Assembly (NCBI GenBank): GCA_024644185.1 | Contig: JAHELM010000003.1 | Location: 1-21,872, forward strand | From: Rhodospirillales bacterium | GTDB taxonomy: Bacteria; Pseudomonadota; Alphaproteobacteria; UBA8366; JADFVY01 | DNA length: 21,872 nucleotides | Direction of reading: 5' to 3' | Part shown: in pieces, positions 6,758-15,321 of the stretch | Position numbering within the stretch: position 1 is the first letter of the stretch | How the letters are laid out: every line of letters starts with the position of its first letter | Position numbers and translations under genes: made by a program | Notes under the pieces: generated by a model | What the model was told of the DNA's origin: nothing | The model's database searches: none | What the model saw: the letters and a program-made list of their open reading frames with translations, nothing else

Positions 6758-8205
6758 CTGAGGCAACGATTCTGATTGCGGACGACGACCGGGCAATCCG
6801 CACGGTTCTGACGCAGGCGCTGGGACGGGTGGGCTACCAGGTACGGGCAACGGGCAATGCCGCCACGCTATGGCGATGGGTATCGGACGGGGACGGCGAT
6901 CTGGTGATTACCGACGTGGCGATGCCGGACGAGAACGGGCTGGATCTCGTGCCGCGCATTCGCAAGGTGCGTCCCGATCTGCGGGTCATCGTCATGAGCG
7001 CTCAGAATACCCTGCTAACGGCTGTTCGGGCCACTGAACGCGGTGCATTCGAATATCTCCCCAAGCCATTTGATTTAAAAGAATTTATTAATATCGTTCA
7101 GCGTGCACTGACGGAACCGAAAATACGTCCGGCGGATGCCGGCGAAGCGATCGCGAGCAATGAGGAAAAACTGCCGCTGATCGGTCGGTCGGCCGCGATG
7201 CAGGAGATTTACCGCATCCTGGCTCGGTTGATGGCGACCGATCTGACCGTCCTGATCGCGGGCGAGTCCGGCACCGGCAAGGAGTTGATTGCCCGCGCAC
7301 TGCACGATTACGGCAAACGCCGCGGCGGCCCGTTCATCGCCGTAAACATGGCGGCAATCCCGCGGGAACTGATCGAGAGCGAACTTTTCGGACATGAGAA
7401 GGGGGCCTTTACCGGGGCTACCGCGCGGACCGCGGGACGCTTCGAGCAGGCGGATGGCGGCACGCTGTTCCTTGACGAGATTGGCGATATGCCGGTGGAG
7501 GCGCAGACACGCCTGCTGCGCGTCCTGCAGGAGGGCGAATATACCACCGTCGGCGGCCGCGCGCCGATTCGCGCCAATGTCCGGATCATCGCCGCAACGC
7601 ACCGCGATCTGCGCCAGTTGGTTACCCACGGCCTGTTTCGTGAAGATCTGTATTATCGGCTGAACGTGGTCCCGATTCGTATTCCGCCATTGCGGGAGCG
7701 GATCGAGGATATTCCTGAACTGGTTCGCCATTTTCAGAGTGGCCTTGCGGCACAGGGCCTGCCGGCGAAGAATCTGGATATGCCTGCCATGGCGCGGCTG
7801 CAGACATATCGCTGGCCGGGCAATGTGCGCGAGCTGGAAAATCTGGTGCGCCGACTCGCCGCGCTCTATTCGCATGAGCGCATCGGGGTCGATGTCATCG
7901 AGGCGGAACTCGCCGATAGCGCCCCCGGCCGCATGGAAACCGGGGACGACGATTCGCGGGATGGGTTGTCGGCGATAGTAGAGCGGCACCTGAAGGCATA
8001 TTTTGCCGCCCACCGAAGCGAGTTGCCGGCCGCCGGCCTGTATGACCGTGTGTTGCGCGAAATCGAACGGCCCCTGATCGAATTGTCGCTGAATGCGACC
8101 GGCGGCAACCAGATCCGCGCGGCGCAGCTTCTTGGGCTGAACCGCAACACGCTGCGCAAGAAGATACGCGAGTTGGACATCGAGGTGATGCGGGGCGTAA
8201 AATGA
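6754..8205 (+). CDS. ntrC: nitrogen regulation response regulator NtrC (sigma54 activator)
   Basis: The 483-aa product has the three classical NtrC domains. The receiver (1-120) has phosphoacceptor Asp54 and Lys104. The AAA+ domain has Walker A GESGTGKE (170-177), the sigma54-contacting loop GAFTGA (217-222), Walker B LFLDEIGD (238-245), the arginine-finger segment LFREDLYYRL (294-303) and sensor II WPGNVRE. A Fis-type helix-turn-helix covers about 450-475 (GLNRNTLRKKI). All residues needed for ATP-driven activation of sigma54 RNA polymerase are present. The start is a GTG at 6754 overlapping the ntrB stop, preceded by a purine-rich GGGAGGG tract. It activates nitrogen-assimilation genes, targets not in this window. 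Confidence 0.97.
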   Translation: MTEATILIADDDRAIRTVLTQALGRVGYQVRATGNAATLWRWVSDGDGDLVITDVAMPDENGLDLVPRIRKVRPDLRVIVMSAQNTLLTAVRATERGAFEYLPKPFDLKEFINIVQRALTEPKIRPADAGEAIASNEEKLPLIGRSAAMQEIYRILARLMATDLTVLIAGESGTGKELIARALHDYGKRRGGPFIAVNMAAIPRELIESELFGHEKGAFTGATARTAGRFEQADGGTLFLDEIGDMPVEAQTRLLRVLQEGEYTTVGGRAPIRANVRIIAATHRDLRQLVTHGLFREDLYYRLNVVPIRIPPLRERIEDIPELVRHFQSGLAAQGLPAKNLDMPAMARLQTYRWPGNVRELENLVRRLAALYSHERIGVDVIEAELADSAPGRMETGDDDSRDGLSAIVERHLKAYFAAHRSELPAAGLYDRVLREIERPLIELSLNATGGNQIRAAQLLGLNRNTLRKKIRELDIEVMRGVK

Positions 8206-8340
8206 GCTGCCCACCGAGTTCAGGCGGCAGGCGATCCGTGGAGTGGTCCGATAGCTTATTTTCAACAATTTATAGCGGTTTGAGTCTGATAACGATGCCG
8301 ACTTCCGCTGGCCAGCCAGAACACGGGGATTGACCGTTCA
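8206..8340. other. ntrC-ntrY intergenic gap
   Basis: The 135-base gap separates the two nitrogen-type sensor-regulator pairs. It has an AT-rich stretch around 8248-8285 that could hold an ntrY promoter, but I could not pair convincing -35 and -10 hexamers, and no hairpin with a T tract marks an ntrC terminator. The GGGGA at 8325-8329 is a weak, distant ribosome-binding site. Confidence 0.4.
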
Positions 8341-10611
8341 ATGAATGATATTTCGCCCGCCGGTCGTCCGGCGCGACGATGGCTCGCACGGCTGTCCCGG
8401 TTGGCGGAACGGTGGCGCGTCGGCCGAATTCTGGCCGCCGCGCTGCCGGTACTCAGCATCGCGGCTGGAATCACCACTTACGTCGCCTTGACCGGTACCC
8501 AGTCCCTGGCGGGCAACCCTTCTTACGTCCTGCTGCTTCTGAATATCGATCTGATTCTGTTGTTGGCGCTGGCCATTGTCGTTGCGCGGCGGTTTGTGCG
8601 TCTGTGGAGCGAGCGGCGACGCGGTTCCGCCGGATCGCGGCTGCATGTGCGACTCAGCGTCATGTTTGGCCTGGTTGCCGTGGCACCGACGATTATCGTG
8701 CTCTTGTTTTCGGTTCTGTTTTTCGATTTTGGCATCCAGTCCTGGTTCAGTGAACGGGTCGGTAACACGCTGGAAGAAGCGCGTGCCGCGGCCCAGGGCT
8801 ACCTGACGGAGCACCAGGAAAATATTCGCGCCGATGTGTTGCGGATGGCGCGTGACCTGAACCGCGATGCGGCGATTCTGGAGACGAACCCAAGATTGCT
8901 GAATCAGGCTCTGAACTTGCAGGCGCAGCTTCGTGGTCTTACGGAGGCCATCGTTTTCGATGGCGCCGGCAAGGTTCTGGCCCGGTCCGGCCTGGTCTAC
9001 GCCCTGGAATTCGAACCGATCGACTCGTCGTACATGGAAAGCGCGCGCGCGGGAGAGGTGCCGATCTTCGTCAACGATAGCGACGACCGGGTCCGTGCGC
9101 TCGTCCGGCTGGACAGTTTTCTCGACGCATACCTGTTCGTCGGAAGGTTCGTCGATGCCACGGTTCTGGCGCATACCGAGCGCACCCGCGAGGCCGTGAA
9201 CGAGTTCTATAATCTGAAGGCGAAAAGCGCCGACATCCAGATTTCCTTCACGCTCATATTCCTGGTCGTGGCGCTGCTGTTGGTTACGGCTGCGGTATGG
9301 CTCGGCCTTAACGTCGCCACCGGTCTGTCGCAGCCGATCAGCGAGCTTATCACAGCCGTTGACAGGATACGCGGCGGCGACCTTTCGGTGCGCGTTCGTG
9401 AACTCCCTCCCGACGATGAGATCGGCTCGCTCAGCCACGCATTCAACCTTATGACGGACCAGTTGGATGCACAGCGCCGGGACCTCGTCGACGCCAACAG
9501 GCAGTTGGATGAGCGCCGTCAGTTCACCGAGACAGTGCTGTCCGGTGTATCTGCCGGCGTGATCGGTCTCGATCGGAATGGGAGGGTAAATTTGCCGAAT
9601 CGTTCGGCCACAAGATTACTCGGTATCGAGGCCCAGGACATGCTGGGCAAGCCGCTCGAAGAGCTGGTGCCGGAAATGGCCGGACTTCTGACGGAAGCGC
9701 GTCGGCACGGTCCGGCTCCGATCGAGGCGCAGATCAAGGTCGGCCGCCGTGGCGAAATTCGCACCCTGATGGTCGCTGTTGCCGTCGAAGAGCTGAAAGG
9801 TCGAACCATCGGTTTTGTTATTACCTTCGACGACGTCTCCGATTTGCTGGCGGCGCAGTGGAAGGGCGCGTGGGCGGATGTGGCGCGCCGCATCGCGCAC
9901 GAGATTCGCAACCCCTTGACGCCGATCCAGCTTTCCGCCGAACGGCTGAAAAGGAAATATCTGGAAGAAATCACGAGCGACCGCGAAACCTTCAAGATCT
10001 GTACCGACACCATCATCCGTCAGGTCGACGAAATTGGCCGCATGATCGAGGAGTTCTCGAATTTTGCCCGCATGCCGGAACCGGTCCTGCGTCTGGAAAA
10101 CCTGAATGAAATATGCCGCCAGGCAATGTTCCTGCAACGTAATGCGCATTCGGACATCACGTTCGTTACCGAGCTTCCCGACCAGCCTGCTTATGCAAAT
10201 TGCGATGGCCACCAGATCGGACAGGTTGTCACCAATCTCCTGCAAAATGCCGTTGACGCAATGGAACGCAGAAAGGAGCCCGCCGACGCGGGGCCCAGGA
10301 TTGCGCTACGCCTGTTGCGGCGCGACGATGTAACCATGGTCATAGAGGTCGAGGACAACGGGCCTGGACTGCCGGCGGAGGGACGCGAACGGCTGACCGA
10401 ACCCTATGTCACGACGCATAGCAAGGGTACAGGACTGGGTCTTGCCATCGTGCGCAAGATCATGGAGGACCACGGCGGCACATTGTTGCTCGGCGATGCG
10501 CCGGATGGCGGTGCCCTCATCAGCGTGGAATTCCGAGACGGTGCCACGAATCGGACCAACAGCAAGGGGAGCCCGCAACGGATCCGGGAAGCGTCGTCGC
10601 ATGGTTCATGA
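8341..10611 (+). CDS. ntrY: membrane sensor histidine kinase NtrY
   Basis: The product is 756 aa, usual for alphaproteobacterial NtrY. Three N-terminal membrane helices (about 29-50, 62-83 and 105-128) are followed by a periplasmic domain (about 130-300), a fourth helix (about 302-324), a HAMP linker (about 325-380), a PAS domain (about 395-500) and a kinase core. The H box is RRIAHEIRNPLTPIQ with His520; the N box has Asn632/Asn636; DNGPG is 672-676 and GTGLGL 696-701. The family phosphorylates NtrX and links nitrogen and redox or oxygen status to gene expression. The reading frame ends 11 bases inside ntrX, so the pair is coupled. Confidence 0.96.
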   Translation: MNDISPAGRPARRWLARLSRLAERWRVGRILAAALPVLSIAAGITTYVALTGTQSLAGNPSYVLLLLNIDLILLLALAIVVARRFVRLWSERRRGSAGSRLHVRLSVMFGLVAVAPTIIVLLFSVLFFDFGIQSWFSERVGNTLEEARAAAQGYLTEHQENIRADVLRMARDLNRDAAILETNPRLLNQALNLQAQLRGLTEAIVFDGAGKVLARSGLVYALEFEPIDSSYMESARAGEVPIFVNDSDDRVRALVRLDSFLDAYLFVGRFVDATVLAHTERTREAVNEFYNLKAKSADIQISFTLIFLVVALLLVTAAVWLGLNVATGLSQPISELITAVDRIRGGDLSVRVRELPPDDEIGSLSHAFNLMTDQLDAQRRDLVDANRQLDERRQFTETVLSGVSAGVIGLDRNGRVNLPNRSATRLLGIEAQDMLGKPLEELVPEMAGLLTEARRHGPAPIEAQIKVGRRGEIRTLMVAVAVEELKGRTIGFVITFDDVSDLLAAQWKGAWADVARRIAHEIRNPLTPIQLSAERLKRKYLEEITSDRETFKICTDTIIRQVDEIGRMIEEFSNFARMPEPVLRLENLNEICRQAMFLQRNAHSDITFVTELPDQPAYANCDGHQIGQVVTNLLQNAVDAMERRKEPADAGPRIALRLLRRDDVTMVIEVEDNGPGLPAEGRERLTEPYVTTHSKGTGLGLAIVRKIMEDHGGTLLLGDAPDGGALISVEFRDGATNRTNSKGSPQRIREASSHGS

Positions 10612-12001
10612 AATCCTGATTGTCGACGATGAGGCGGATATCCGAACCCAGATAGCCGGCATTCTCGAGGACGTGGGATACCGTGCACGGCAGGCGGCGA
10701 ACAGCAGCGAGGCGCTGGAGGTTGTCGCCGGCCGCCAGCCGGCGTTGGTGGTCCTCGATGTCTGGCTGGGAAACAGCGAACTGGACGGGCTCGAGACCCT
10801 GGCCGCGATCAGACGCGATTATCCGGATCAGCAGGTGGTGATGATCAGCGGCCATGCGACGTTCGACATGGCTGTCTCGGCGACCAAGATGGGCGCCTAC
10901 GATTTCATTTCCAAGCCATTCAAGGCGGATGTGTTGCTGCACACGGTCGAGCGCGCAATCCGCGAAATGCGGCTGCGGCAGGAAAACCAGGAACTGCGTA
11001 CCCAGGCACCGGTCGCCCTGGATGAGCTCGTGGGAAATGCTCCGTGCATGGTGCAACTCCGGCAATTGATCGACAAAGTCGGCCCCAGCGACAGCCGGGT
11101 TCTGGTCACCGGGCCTTCGGGCGTCGGCAAGAGTCTCGTAGCGCGCGCGCTGCACAGGGCTTCGACCCGCGCATCCTCGCGCGTGGTCATTCTCAACTGC
11201 GCGTCGCTCGACCGAGAGGGTGGCGAAGAAACCTTGTTTGGCGTTGAAGCCGCAGCCGGAAGGCCGCGGCACATAGGCGTGATCGAACAGGCACATGGCG
11301 GCACTCTCGTGTTCGACGAGGTGACCGATTTGGCGGCGGAGGCCCAAGTCCGAGTCGTCGGATTTCTGCACGAAAATCGATTCAGAAGGGTGAACGGCCG
11401 CAAGAGCATCGACACCGATGTGCGAATCATTGCCACCACGCGGCGTGACCTGATGGCTGAAGTATCCGCCGGCCGATTTCACGAGGAATTGTTCTACCGG
11501 CTTAACGTGGTGCCCATCGAAGTTCCCGCGCTCTATGCGCGGCGCGCCGACATTGCCGCGCTGACCGGACATGTGATGCAACGGATCGCGGCGCAAAAGG
11601 GACGACCGCCACGGGCGATCGGTGCGGATGGCATGGCGGCGATGGAGGCCCACGGTTGGCCCGGGAATATGTGGGAGTTGGCTGCGGTGGTCGAACGCTT
11701 GCTATTGACGGCGCCCGGCAGCACCGAGGAACCGATCGATGGCGAAAGCGTGAGCAAGGCCCTGGGCCAGACAGATGGCGACGGCAGGCGCTGGGATCGT
11801 GCGATGGAGGTTTTGAACCGGCCGTTACGCGAGGCGCGAGAAGCCTTCGAACGCGAATATCTTGTGTTCCATCTCACCCGGTTTGGCGGCAATATCAGCC
11901 GCACTGCGGAGTTCGTCGGAATGGACCGGGCGGCCTTGCACCGCAAGTTGAAGATTCTGGGCGTGGCCACGTCCGGGGTACCGCAGGATTTGGGCAATTG
12001 A
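10601..12001 (+). CDS. ntrX: response regulator NtrX with a degenerate AAA+ domain
   Basis: The 466-aa product has a receiver with Asp53 and Lys105, an AAA+ domain and a C-terminal Fis-type helix-turn-helix (about 425-452). The ATG at 10601 was chosen because it begins the receiver (MVHEILIVDDEADIR) and overlaps the ntrY end by 11 bases; upstream sequence in this frame is ntrY out of frame. Walker A (171-178) and Walker B (VFDE, 237-240) are kept. As known for alphaproteobacterial NtrX, GAFTGA is missing and its loop is short (TLFGVEAAAGRPRHIG). More unusually, the first arginine of the finger segment is His (RFHEELFYRL, His294) and sensor II reads GNMWEL instead of GNVREL. ATP turnover may therefore be lost; it probably acts as a sigma54-independent DNA-binding regulator. 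Confidence 0.94.
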   Translation: MVHEILIVDDEADIRTQIAGILEDVGYRARQAANSSEALEVVAGRQPALVVLDVWLGNSELDGLETLAAIRRDYPDQQVVMISGHATFDMAVSATKMGAYDFISKPFKADVLLHTVERAIREMRLRQENQELRTQAPVALDELVGNAPCMVQLRQLIDKVGPSDSRVLVTGPSGVGKSLVARALHRASTRASSRVVILNCASLDREGGEETLFGVEAAAGRPRHIGVIEQAHGGTLVFDEVTDLAAEAQVRVVGFLHENRFRRVNGRKSIDTDVRIIATTRRDLMAEVSAGRFHEELFYRLNVVPIEVPALYARRADIAALTGHVMQRIAAQKGRPPRAIGADGMAAMEAHGWPGNMWELAAVVERLLLTAPGSTEEPIDGESVSKALGQTDGDGRRWDRAMEVLNRPLREAREAFEREYLVFHLTRFGGNISRTAEFVGMDRAALHRKLKILGVATSGVPQDLGN

Positions 12002-12026
12002 GCTTGACCGTCGGAAGGTCGTTTGA

Positions 12027-13403
12027 ATGAAGGTCATCGTGTGCGGAGCCGGGCAGGTGGGCTTTAACATCGCCCGCTATCTGGCAATCGAAAACAACGA
12101 CGTCACGGTCATCGACCAGTCGGCTGACTTGATCGGCAAGGTCAACGATTTGCTGGATGTGCAGGCCATAGTCGGGCACGCATCGCACCCGGATGTTCTG
12201 GAACAGGCCGGTGCGTCGGATGCCGATATGCTGATCGGCGTCACTTACGCCGACGAGGTCAATATGGTGGCCTGCCAGATCGCGCATTCGCTGTTCAACG
12301 TACCAACCAAGATCGCCAGAATCCGGCAGCAAAGTTATCTGAACCCGATCTGGGCCGATTTGTTCAGCCGGGAACACATGCCCATCGACGTGATCATTTC
12401 GCCCGAAATCGAAGTGGCCAAGGCGATCGGTCGCCGAATGAGCGTACCCGGCGCTTTCGACATGATCCCGCTGGGCGACGACAAGGTGCGGGTTATCGGG
12501 GTCCGCTGCACGGAACACTGTCCGATCGTCAACACACCGCTTCGGCAGTTGACCTCGCTTTTTCCGGAACTCAACATCATCATCGTCAGTATCATTCGCG
12601 ACGGCCAGGCGACGGTACCAACCTCAAACGACCAGATGCTGCCCGGGGACGAAATCTATTTTGTCGCCGACGCGCGACATGTGCCGCGGGCCATGGCGGC
12701 CTTCGGCCATGATGAGAAATCGGCTCGTCGCGTGGTTATCATCGGCGGTGGCAATATCGGTTTCAACCTTGCCCGCGAACTGTGCGAGGCGAAACAGGGC
12801 GTGTCGACCAAGATCATTGAGTTCGATCGCGACCGCGCCCGCCGTGTCGCCCAGGCCCTGCCCGCGGTAACCGTCATCCACGGCGATGCCTTGGAGAACG
12901 AAATCCTCGAGGAGGCAAACGTAGCGACCGCGGAAACCGTGGTGGCCGTCTCGAATGACGACGAAACCAATATCCTTTCCTCCCTGCTGGCCAAGCGTTA
13001 CGGCGTCGAGCGCGCGGTAACGCTGATCAACAAGGCGACCTATGCCCCGCTGATCACCACGCTTGGCATTGACGTCGTCGTCAGCCCGCGTGCAATCACG
13101 GTTTCGACCATCCTGCAGCATGTGCGCCGCGGCCGCATCCGTGCGGTGCACTCTCTGGGCGACGGTTTTGCCGAGGTTATCGAGGCGGAAGCGCTGGAAA
13201 CCTCACCGCTGGTTGGGGCGCCGCTGAACGAGATCGATCTGCCGGACGGCGTCATCATCGGAGCCATCTTGCGCGACGGAAAGGTCATCATCCCGCGCGG
13301 CTCAACCGTGATCCAGGGGGCCGACCGCGTCATCCTGCTGGCTACCGCGGATGCGGTGAAGCAGGTGGAGAAGATGTTCGCGGTGCGTCTCGAATTCTTC
13401 TGA
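12027..13403 (+). CDS. trkA: Trk potassium transport system peripheral component TrkA
   Basis: The 458-aa product consists of two tandem RCK units. Each begins with a Rossmann NAD-binding motif, CGAGQVG (6-12, with acidic Asp30 at the end of the second strand) and IGGGNIG (239-245), and each is followed by an RCK-C domain. The protein sits on the cytoplasmic face of TrkG/TrkH-type channels and gates potassium uptake in response to nucleotides. The channel gene itself is not in the window. It starts 25 bases after ntrX, with GGAAGG upstream as ribosome-binding site, so it is probably part of the ntrYX transcript, an arrangement common in alphaproteobacteria. Confidence 0.97.
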   Translation: MKVIVCGAGQVGFNIARYLAIENNDVTVIDQSADLIGKVNDLLDVQAIVGHASHPDVLEQAGASDADMLIGVTYADEVNMVACQIAHSLFNVPTKIARIRQQSYLNPIWADLFSREHMPIDVIISPEIEVAKAIGRRMSVPGAFDMIPLGDDKVRVIGVRCTEHCPIVNTPLRQLTSLFPELNIIIVSIIRDGQATVPTSNDQMLPGDEIYFVADARHVPRAMAAFGHDEKSARRVVIIGGGNIGFNLARELCEAKQGVSTKIIEFDRDRARRVAQALPAVTVIHGDALENEILEEANVATAETVVAVSNDDETNILSSLLAKRYGVERAVTLINKATYAPLITTLGIDVVVSPRAITVSTILQHVRRGRIRAVHSLGDGFAEVIEAEALETSPLVGAPLNEIDLPDGVIIGAILRDGKVIIPRGSTVIQGADRVILLATADAVKQVEKMFAVRLEFF

Positions 13404-13423
13404 GATCCGGGGGGGGCAGCAAA

Positions 13424-14287
13424 ATGCCGCGCTATGCCTATGTCAACGGTGCCTATGTTCAGCACCGCGATGCCGCAATCCATATCGAGGACCGGGGCTA
13501 TCAGTTCGCCGACGGCGTCTACGAGGTGGCTACCGTTGCCGGTGGCCGCCTGATCGACGAGGAACCTCATCTCGACCGGTTGGAGCGGTCGCTGACCGAG
13601 TTGTTCATCCCGATGCCGATGAGCCGGCGGGCGCTGCGGCTCGTCATGCGCACGCTGATCTCGCGCAACCAGGTGCGCAATGGGATGATCTACCTGCAAG
13701 TAACGCGCGGCGTTGCCCCGCGCGATCACAAATTCCCTGCCCATGTCACGCCAGCTCTGGTTATGACAACGCGGCGCATCGATTTCGCGGCGCAGGAGAA
13801 ATTCAAAAAAGGCGTGAGCGTCATCACGATCCCTGATCTGCGTTGGGCGCGTCGCGATATCAAGACTGTTGGCCTGCTGCCGAACTGCCTCGGCAAGCAA
13901 CAGGCCTTCGAGGCCGGCGCCTTTGAGGCCTGGCAGGTCGGCGCGGATGGCTTCGTTACCGAGGGCACCTCGTCGAATGCCTGGATCGTCAACGCGTCAG
14001 GAACCCTGGTGACCCGGCATCTCAGCAACGACATTCTACATGGCGTTACCCGGCGAACCGTCCTGGCTATCGCCCGTGAAGAGAACATAGCCTTCCAGGA
14101 ACGCCCATTCACCGTTGCCGAGGCGATGGCCGCAAGTGAAGCGTTCGTTACCAGCGCGACTTCTTTTGTCACGCCTGTCATCCGTATCGACAATACGGCG
14201 GTTGGCGACGGCCGGCCTGGCCCATTGTCGCAGCGCCTGCTTGGCTGGTATCGTGATTACGCTGAAGGTTTGAGGGCGGGCGCGTGA
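13424..14287 (+). CDS. dat: D-amino-acid transaminase (PLP fold type IV)
   Basis: The 287-aa product belongs to the branched-chain/D-amino-acid aminotransferase family. RDIKTVGLLP holds the PLP lysine (Lys147), EGTSSNAWIV contains the cofactor-binding glutamate, and TRGVAPRDH (94-102) matches the RGxxxRxH element that favours D-amino acids such as D-alanine and D-glutamate over branched-chain substrates. It would interconvert D-amino acids and 2-oxoacids, supplying cell-wall D-glutamate or recycling D-alanine. It begins 20 bases after trkA; the gap contains an uninterrupted run of eight G. Its stop overlaps the GTG of the next gene. Exact substrate preference is inferred from the motif. Confidence 0.88.
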   Translation: MPRYAYVNGAYVQHRDAAIHIEDRGYQFADGVYEVATVAGGRLIDEEPHLDRLERSLTELFIPMPMSRRALRLVMRTLISRNQVRNGMIYLQVTRGVAPRDHKFPAHVTPALVMTTRRIDFAAQEKFKKGVSVITIPDLRWARRDIKTVGLLPNCLGKQQAFEAGAFEAWQVGADGFVTEGTSSNAWIVNASGTLVTRHLSNDILHGVTRRTVLAIAREENIAFQERPFTVAEAMAASEAFVTSATSFVTPVIRIDNTAVGDGRPGPLSQRLLGWYRDYAEGLRAGA

Positions 14288-14946
14288 CGGCGGCCGACGC
14301 ACCGCGGGCCGTCGTCTTCGACTGGGACAATACCTTGGTCGATAGCTGGCCAACGATTCACCATGCGCTGGCGATCACCTTCGAGGCGATGGGGCACAGC
14401 CCTTGGACCCTCGACGAAACCAGGGCTCGGGTCCGCCACTCGCTGCGGGACAGTTTTCCGGTTCTGTTTGGCGACCGCTGGGGCGAGGCGCGGGATATCT
14501 TCTATGCCGCCTTCGAGCGGGTTCACATCGAAAACCTGGCGCCGATCGACGGGGCGGAGGATTTGCTGGCCACGCTCAGCGCTTCCGGACTCTATCTGGC
14601 CGTGGTCAGCAACAAGACCGGCCGGTATTTACGCAGCGAGGCCGACCATCTTGGCTGGTCGCGGTTCTTCGGAAAAATCATCGGAGCCGGTGATGCGGCG
14701 CGCGACAAACCGGCGCCGGAAGCCCTGCTGATGGCCCTGAACGGTGGGCCTGCCGAGATCGGGCCAGCGGTCTGGTTCGTTGGCGATTCGGGCATCGATA
14801 TGGAGATCGCCCACCGCACCGGATGTATCCCGGTTCTTTTGCACGGACTCGATGCCAATGCACCTGAATTTGTCGAATGGCCGCCCGCGCGACACTTTTC
14901 CGGTTGCAGCGCCCTAAAAGGTTTTTTCTCCAACTCCGAAAATTAG
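14284..14946 (+). CDS. HAD-family hydrolase, phosphoglycolate-phosphatase-like
   Basis: The 220-aa product has all four HAD motifs: FDWDNT with nucleophile Asp13 and Asp15, VVSNKT (Ser109), Lys142 in ARDKPAPE, and VGDSGIDM (Asp168, Asp172). The helical cap between residues 20 and 85 is of the small alpha type seen in Gph phosphatases. It should cleave a phosphate ester in the cytoplasm, but the substrate cannot be read from sequence. The GTG start at 14284 overlaps the dat stop (GTGA), so it is translated with dat. Its position between dat and hfq is not what I remember as the usual order, where dat is directly followed by hfq. A start further downstream is unlikely since motif I begins at residue 12. 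Confidence 0.87.
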   Translation: MTAADAPRAVVFDWDNTLVDSWPTIHHALAITFEAMGHSPWTLDETRARVRHSLRDSFPVLFGDRWGEARDIFYAAFERVHIENLAPIDGAEDLLATLSASGLYLAVVSNKTGRYLRSEADHLGWSRFFGKIIGAGDAARDKPAPEALLMALNGGPAEIGPAVWFVGDSGIDMEIAHRTGCIPVLLHGLDANAPEFVEWPPARHFSGCSALKGFFSNSEN

Positions 14947-14965
14947 AAAAAAAGCCAGATTTCCG

Positions 14966-14994
14966 TTGGCGCGGGAGGATAACTCACCCATATT
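14966..14994 (+). promoter_or_regulatory. possible hfq promoter
   Basis: TTGGCG (14966-14971) and CATATT (14989-14994) are spaced by 17 bases in the gap upstream of hfq, and the immediately adjacent TATTAA offers an alternative -10. Transcription would start near 15002. This is a moderate match by eye only; hfq may also be read from the upstream operon. Confidence 0.28.
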
Positions 14995-14998
14995 AATC

Positions 14999-15030
14999 TT
15001 GGGTCCGGCGGTTTCGCGCTGGACGCCCAA
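14999..15030 (+). promoter_or_regulatory. hairpin in the hfq leader
   Basis: TTGGGTCC (14999-15006) pairs with GGA-CG-CCCAA (15021-15030), giving an eight-pair stem with a two-base bulge and a 14-base loop. It lies 32 bases before the hfq start. No T tract follows, so it is more likely a leader structure or part of an mRNA 5' end than a terminator of the upstream gene. Confidence 0.35.
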
Positions 15031-15062
15031 CGAATCCGACAGAGAGCCTTGGGGCAAGAAAA

Positions 15063-15320
15063 ATGTCTACGGAAAAAAACCAGAACGTGCAGGACGTATT
15101 CCTGAACAACGTCCGCAAGAATAAAATGCCGGTCACCGTATTTCTCGTTAACGGTGTGAAATTGCAGGGTATCATAACCTGGTTCGACAATTTCTCGGTT
15201 CTGCTGCGGCGCGATGCGCACTCGCAGCTTGTCTACAAGCACGCAATTTCGACCGTTATGCCGGCACAGCCGGTCCAGCTCTTCGAGCAGGATCGGGCGG
15301 AAGCCGTTACGGCGGAATAA
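15063..15320 (+). CDS. hfq: RNA chaperone Hfq
   Basis: The 85-aa product is a complete Hfq. The Sm1 motif is within PVTVFLVNGVKLQGIITWFDNFSVLL and the Sm2 motif is YKHAISTVMP. RNA-binding residues corresponding to the E. coli proximal face are present: Gln10, Phe44, Tyr58, Lys59 and His60. The protein forms hexamers that pair small RNAs with mRNAs. In several nitrogen-fixing alphaproteobacteria Hfq (NrfA) is needed for nifA expression, which fits its place downstream of ntrBC-ntrYX, although no nif gene is visible here. The C-terminal tail is short. hflX begins one base after the stop. Confidence 0.98.
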   Translation: MSTEKNQNVQDVFLNNVRKNKMPVTVFLVNGVKLQGIITWFDNFSVLLRRDAHSQLVYKHAISTVMPAQPVQLFEQDRAEAVTAE

Positions 15321-15321
15321 C

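Noticed and set aside
5627..6850. 407-codon open frame on the - strand
   Set aside because: It is antisense to ntrB, rich in Arg, Gln and His, with no family resemblance; ntrB has all kinase motifs. The same applies to long antisense frames opposite ntrC (7075-8268), ntrY (8338-9438), ntrX (10520-11653), lipA (589-1473) and ispDF (3670-4659 on +).
10406..10600. 65-codon N-terminal extension of ntrX
   Set aside because: It lies inside ntrY in another frame and encodes low-quality sequence; the receiver domain starts at 10601.
15214..15321. 36-codon N-terminal extension of hflX from an ATG inside hfq
   Set aside because: Its Ser/Arg-rich sequence is hfq read out of frame; the TTG at 15322 has a ribosome-binding site and directly follows hfq.
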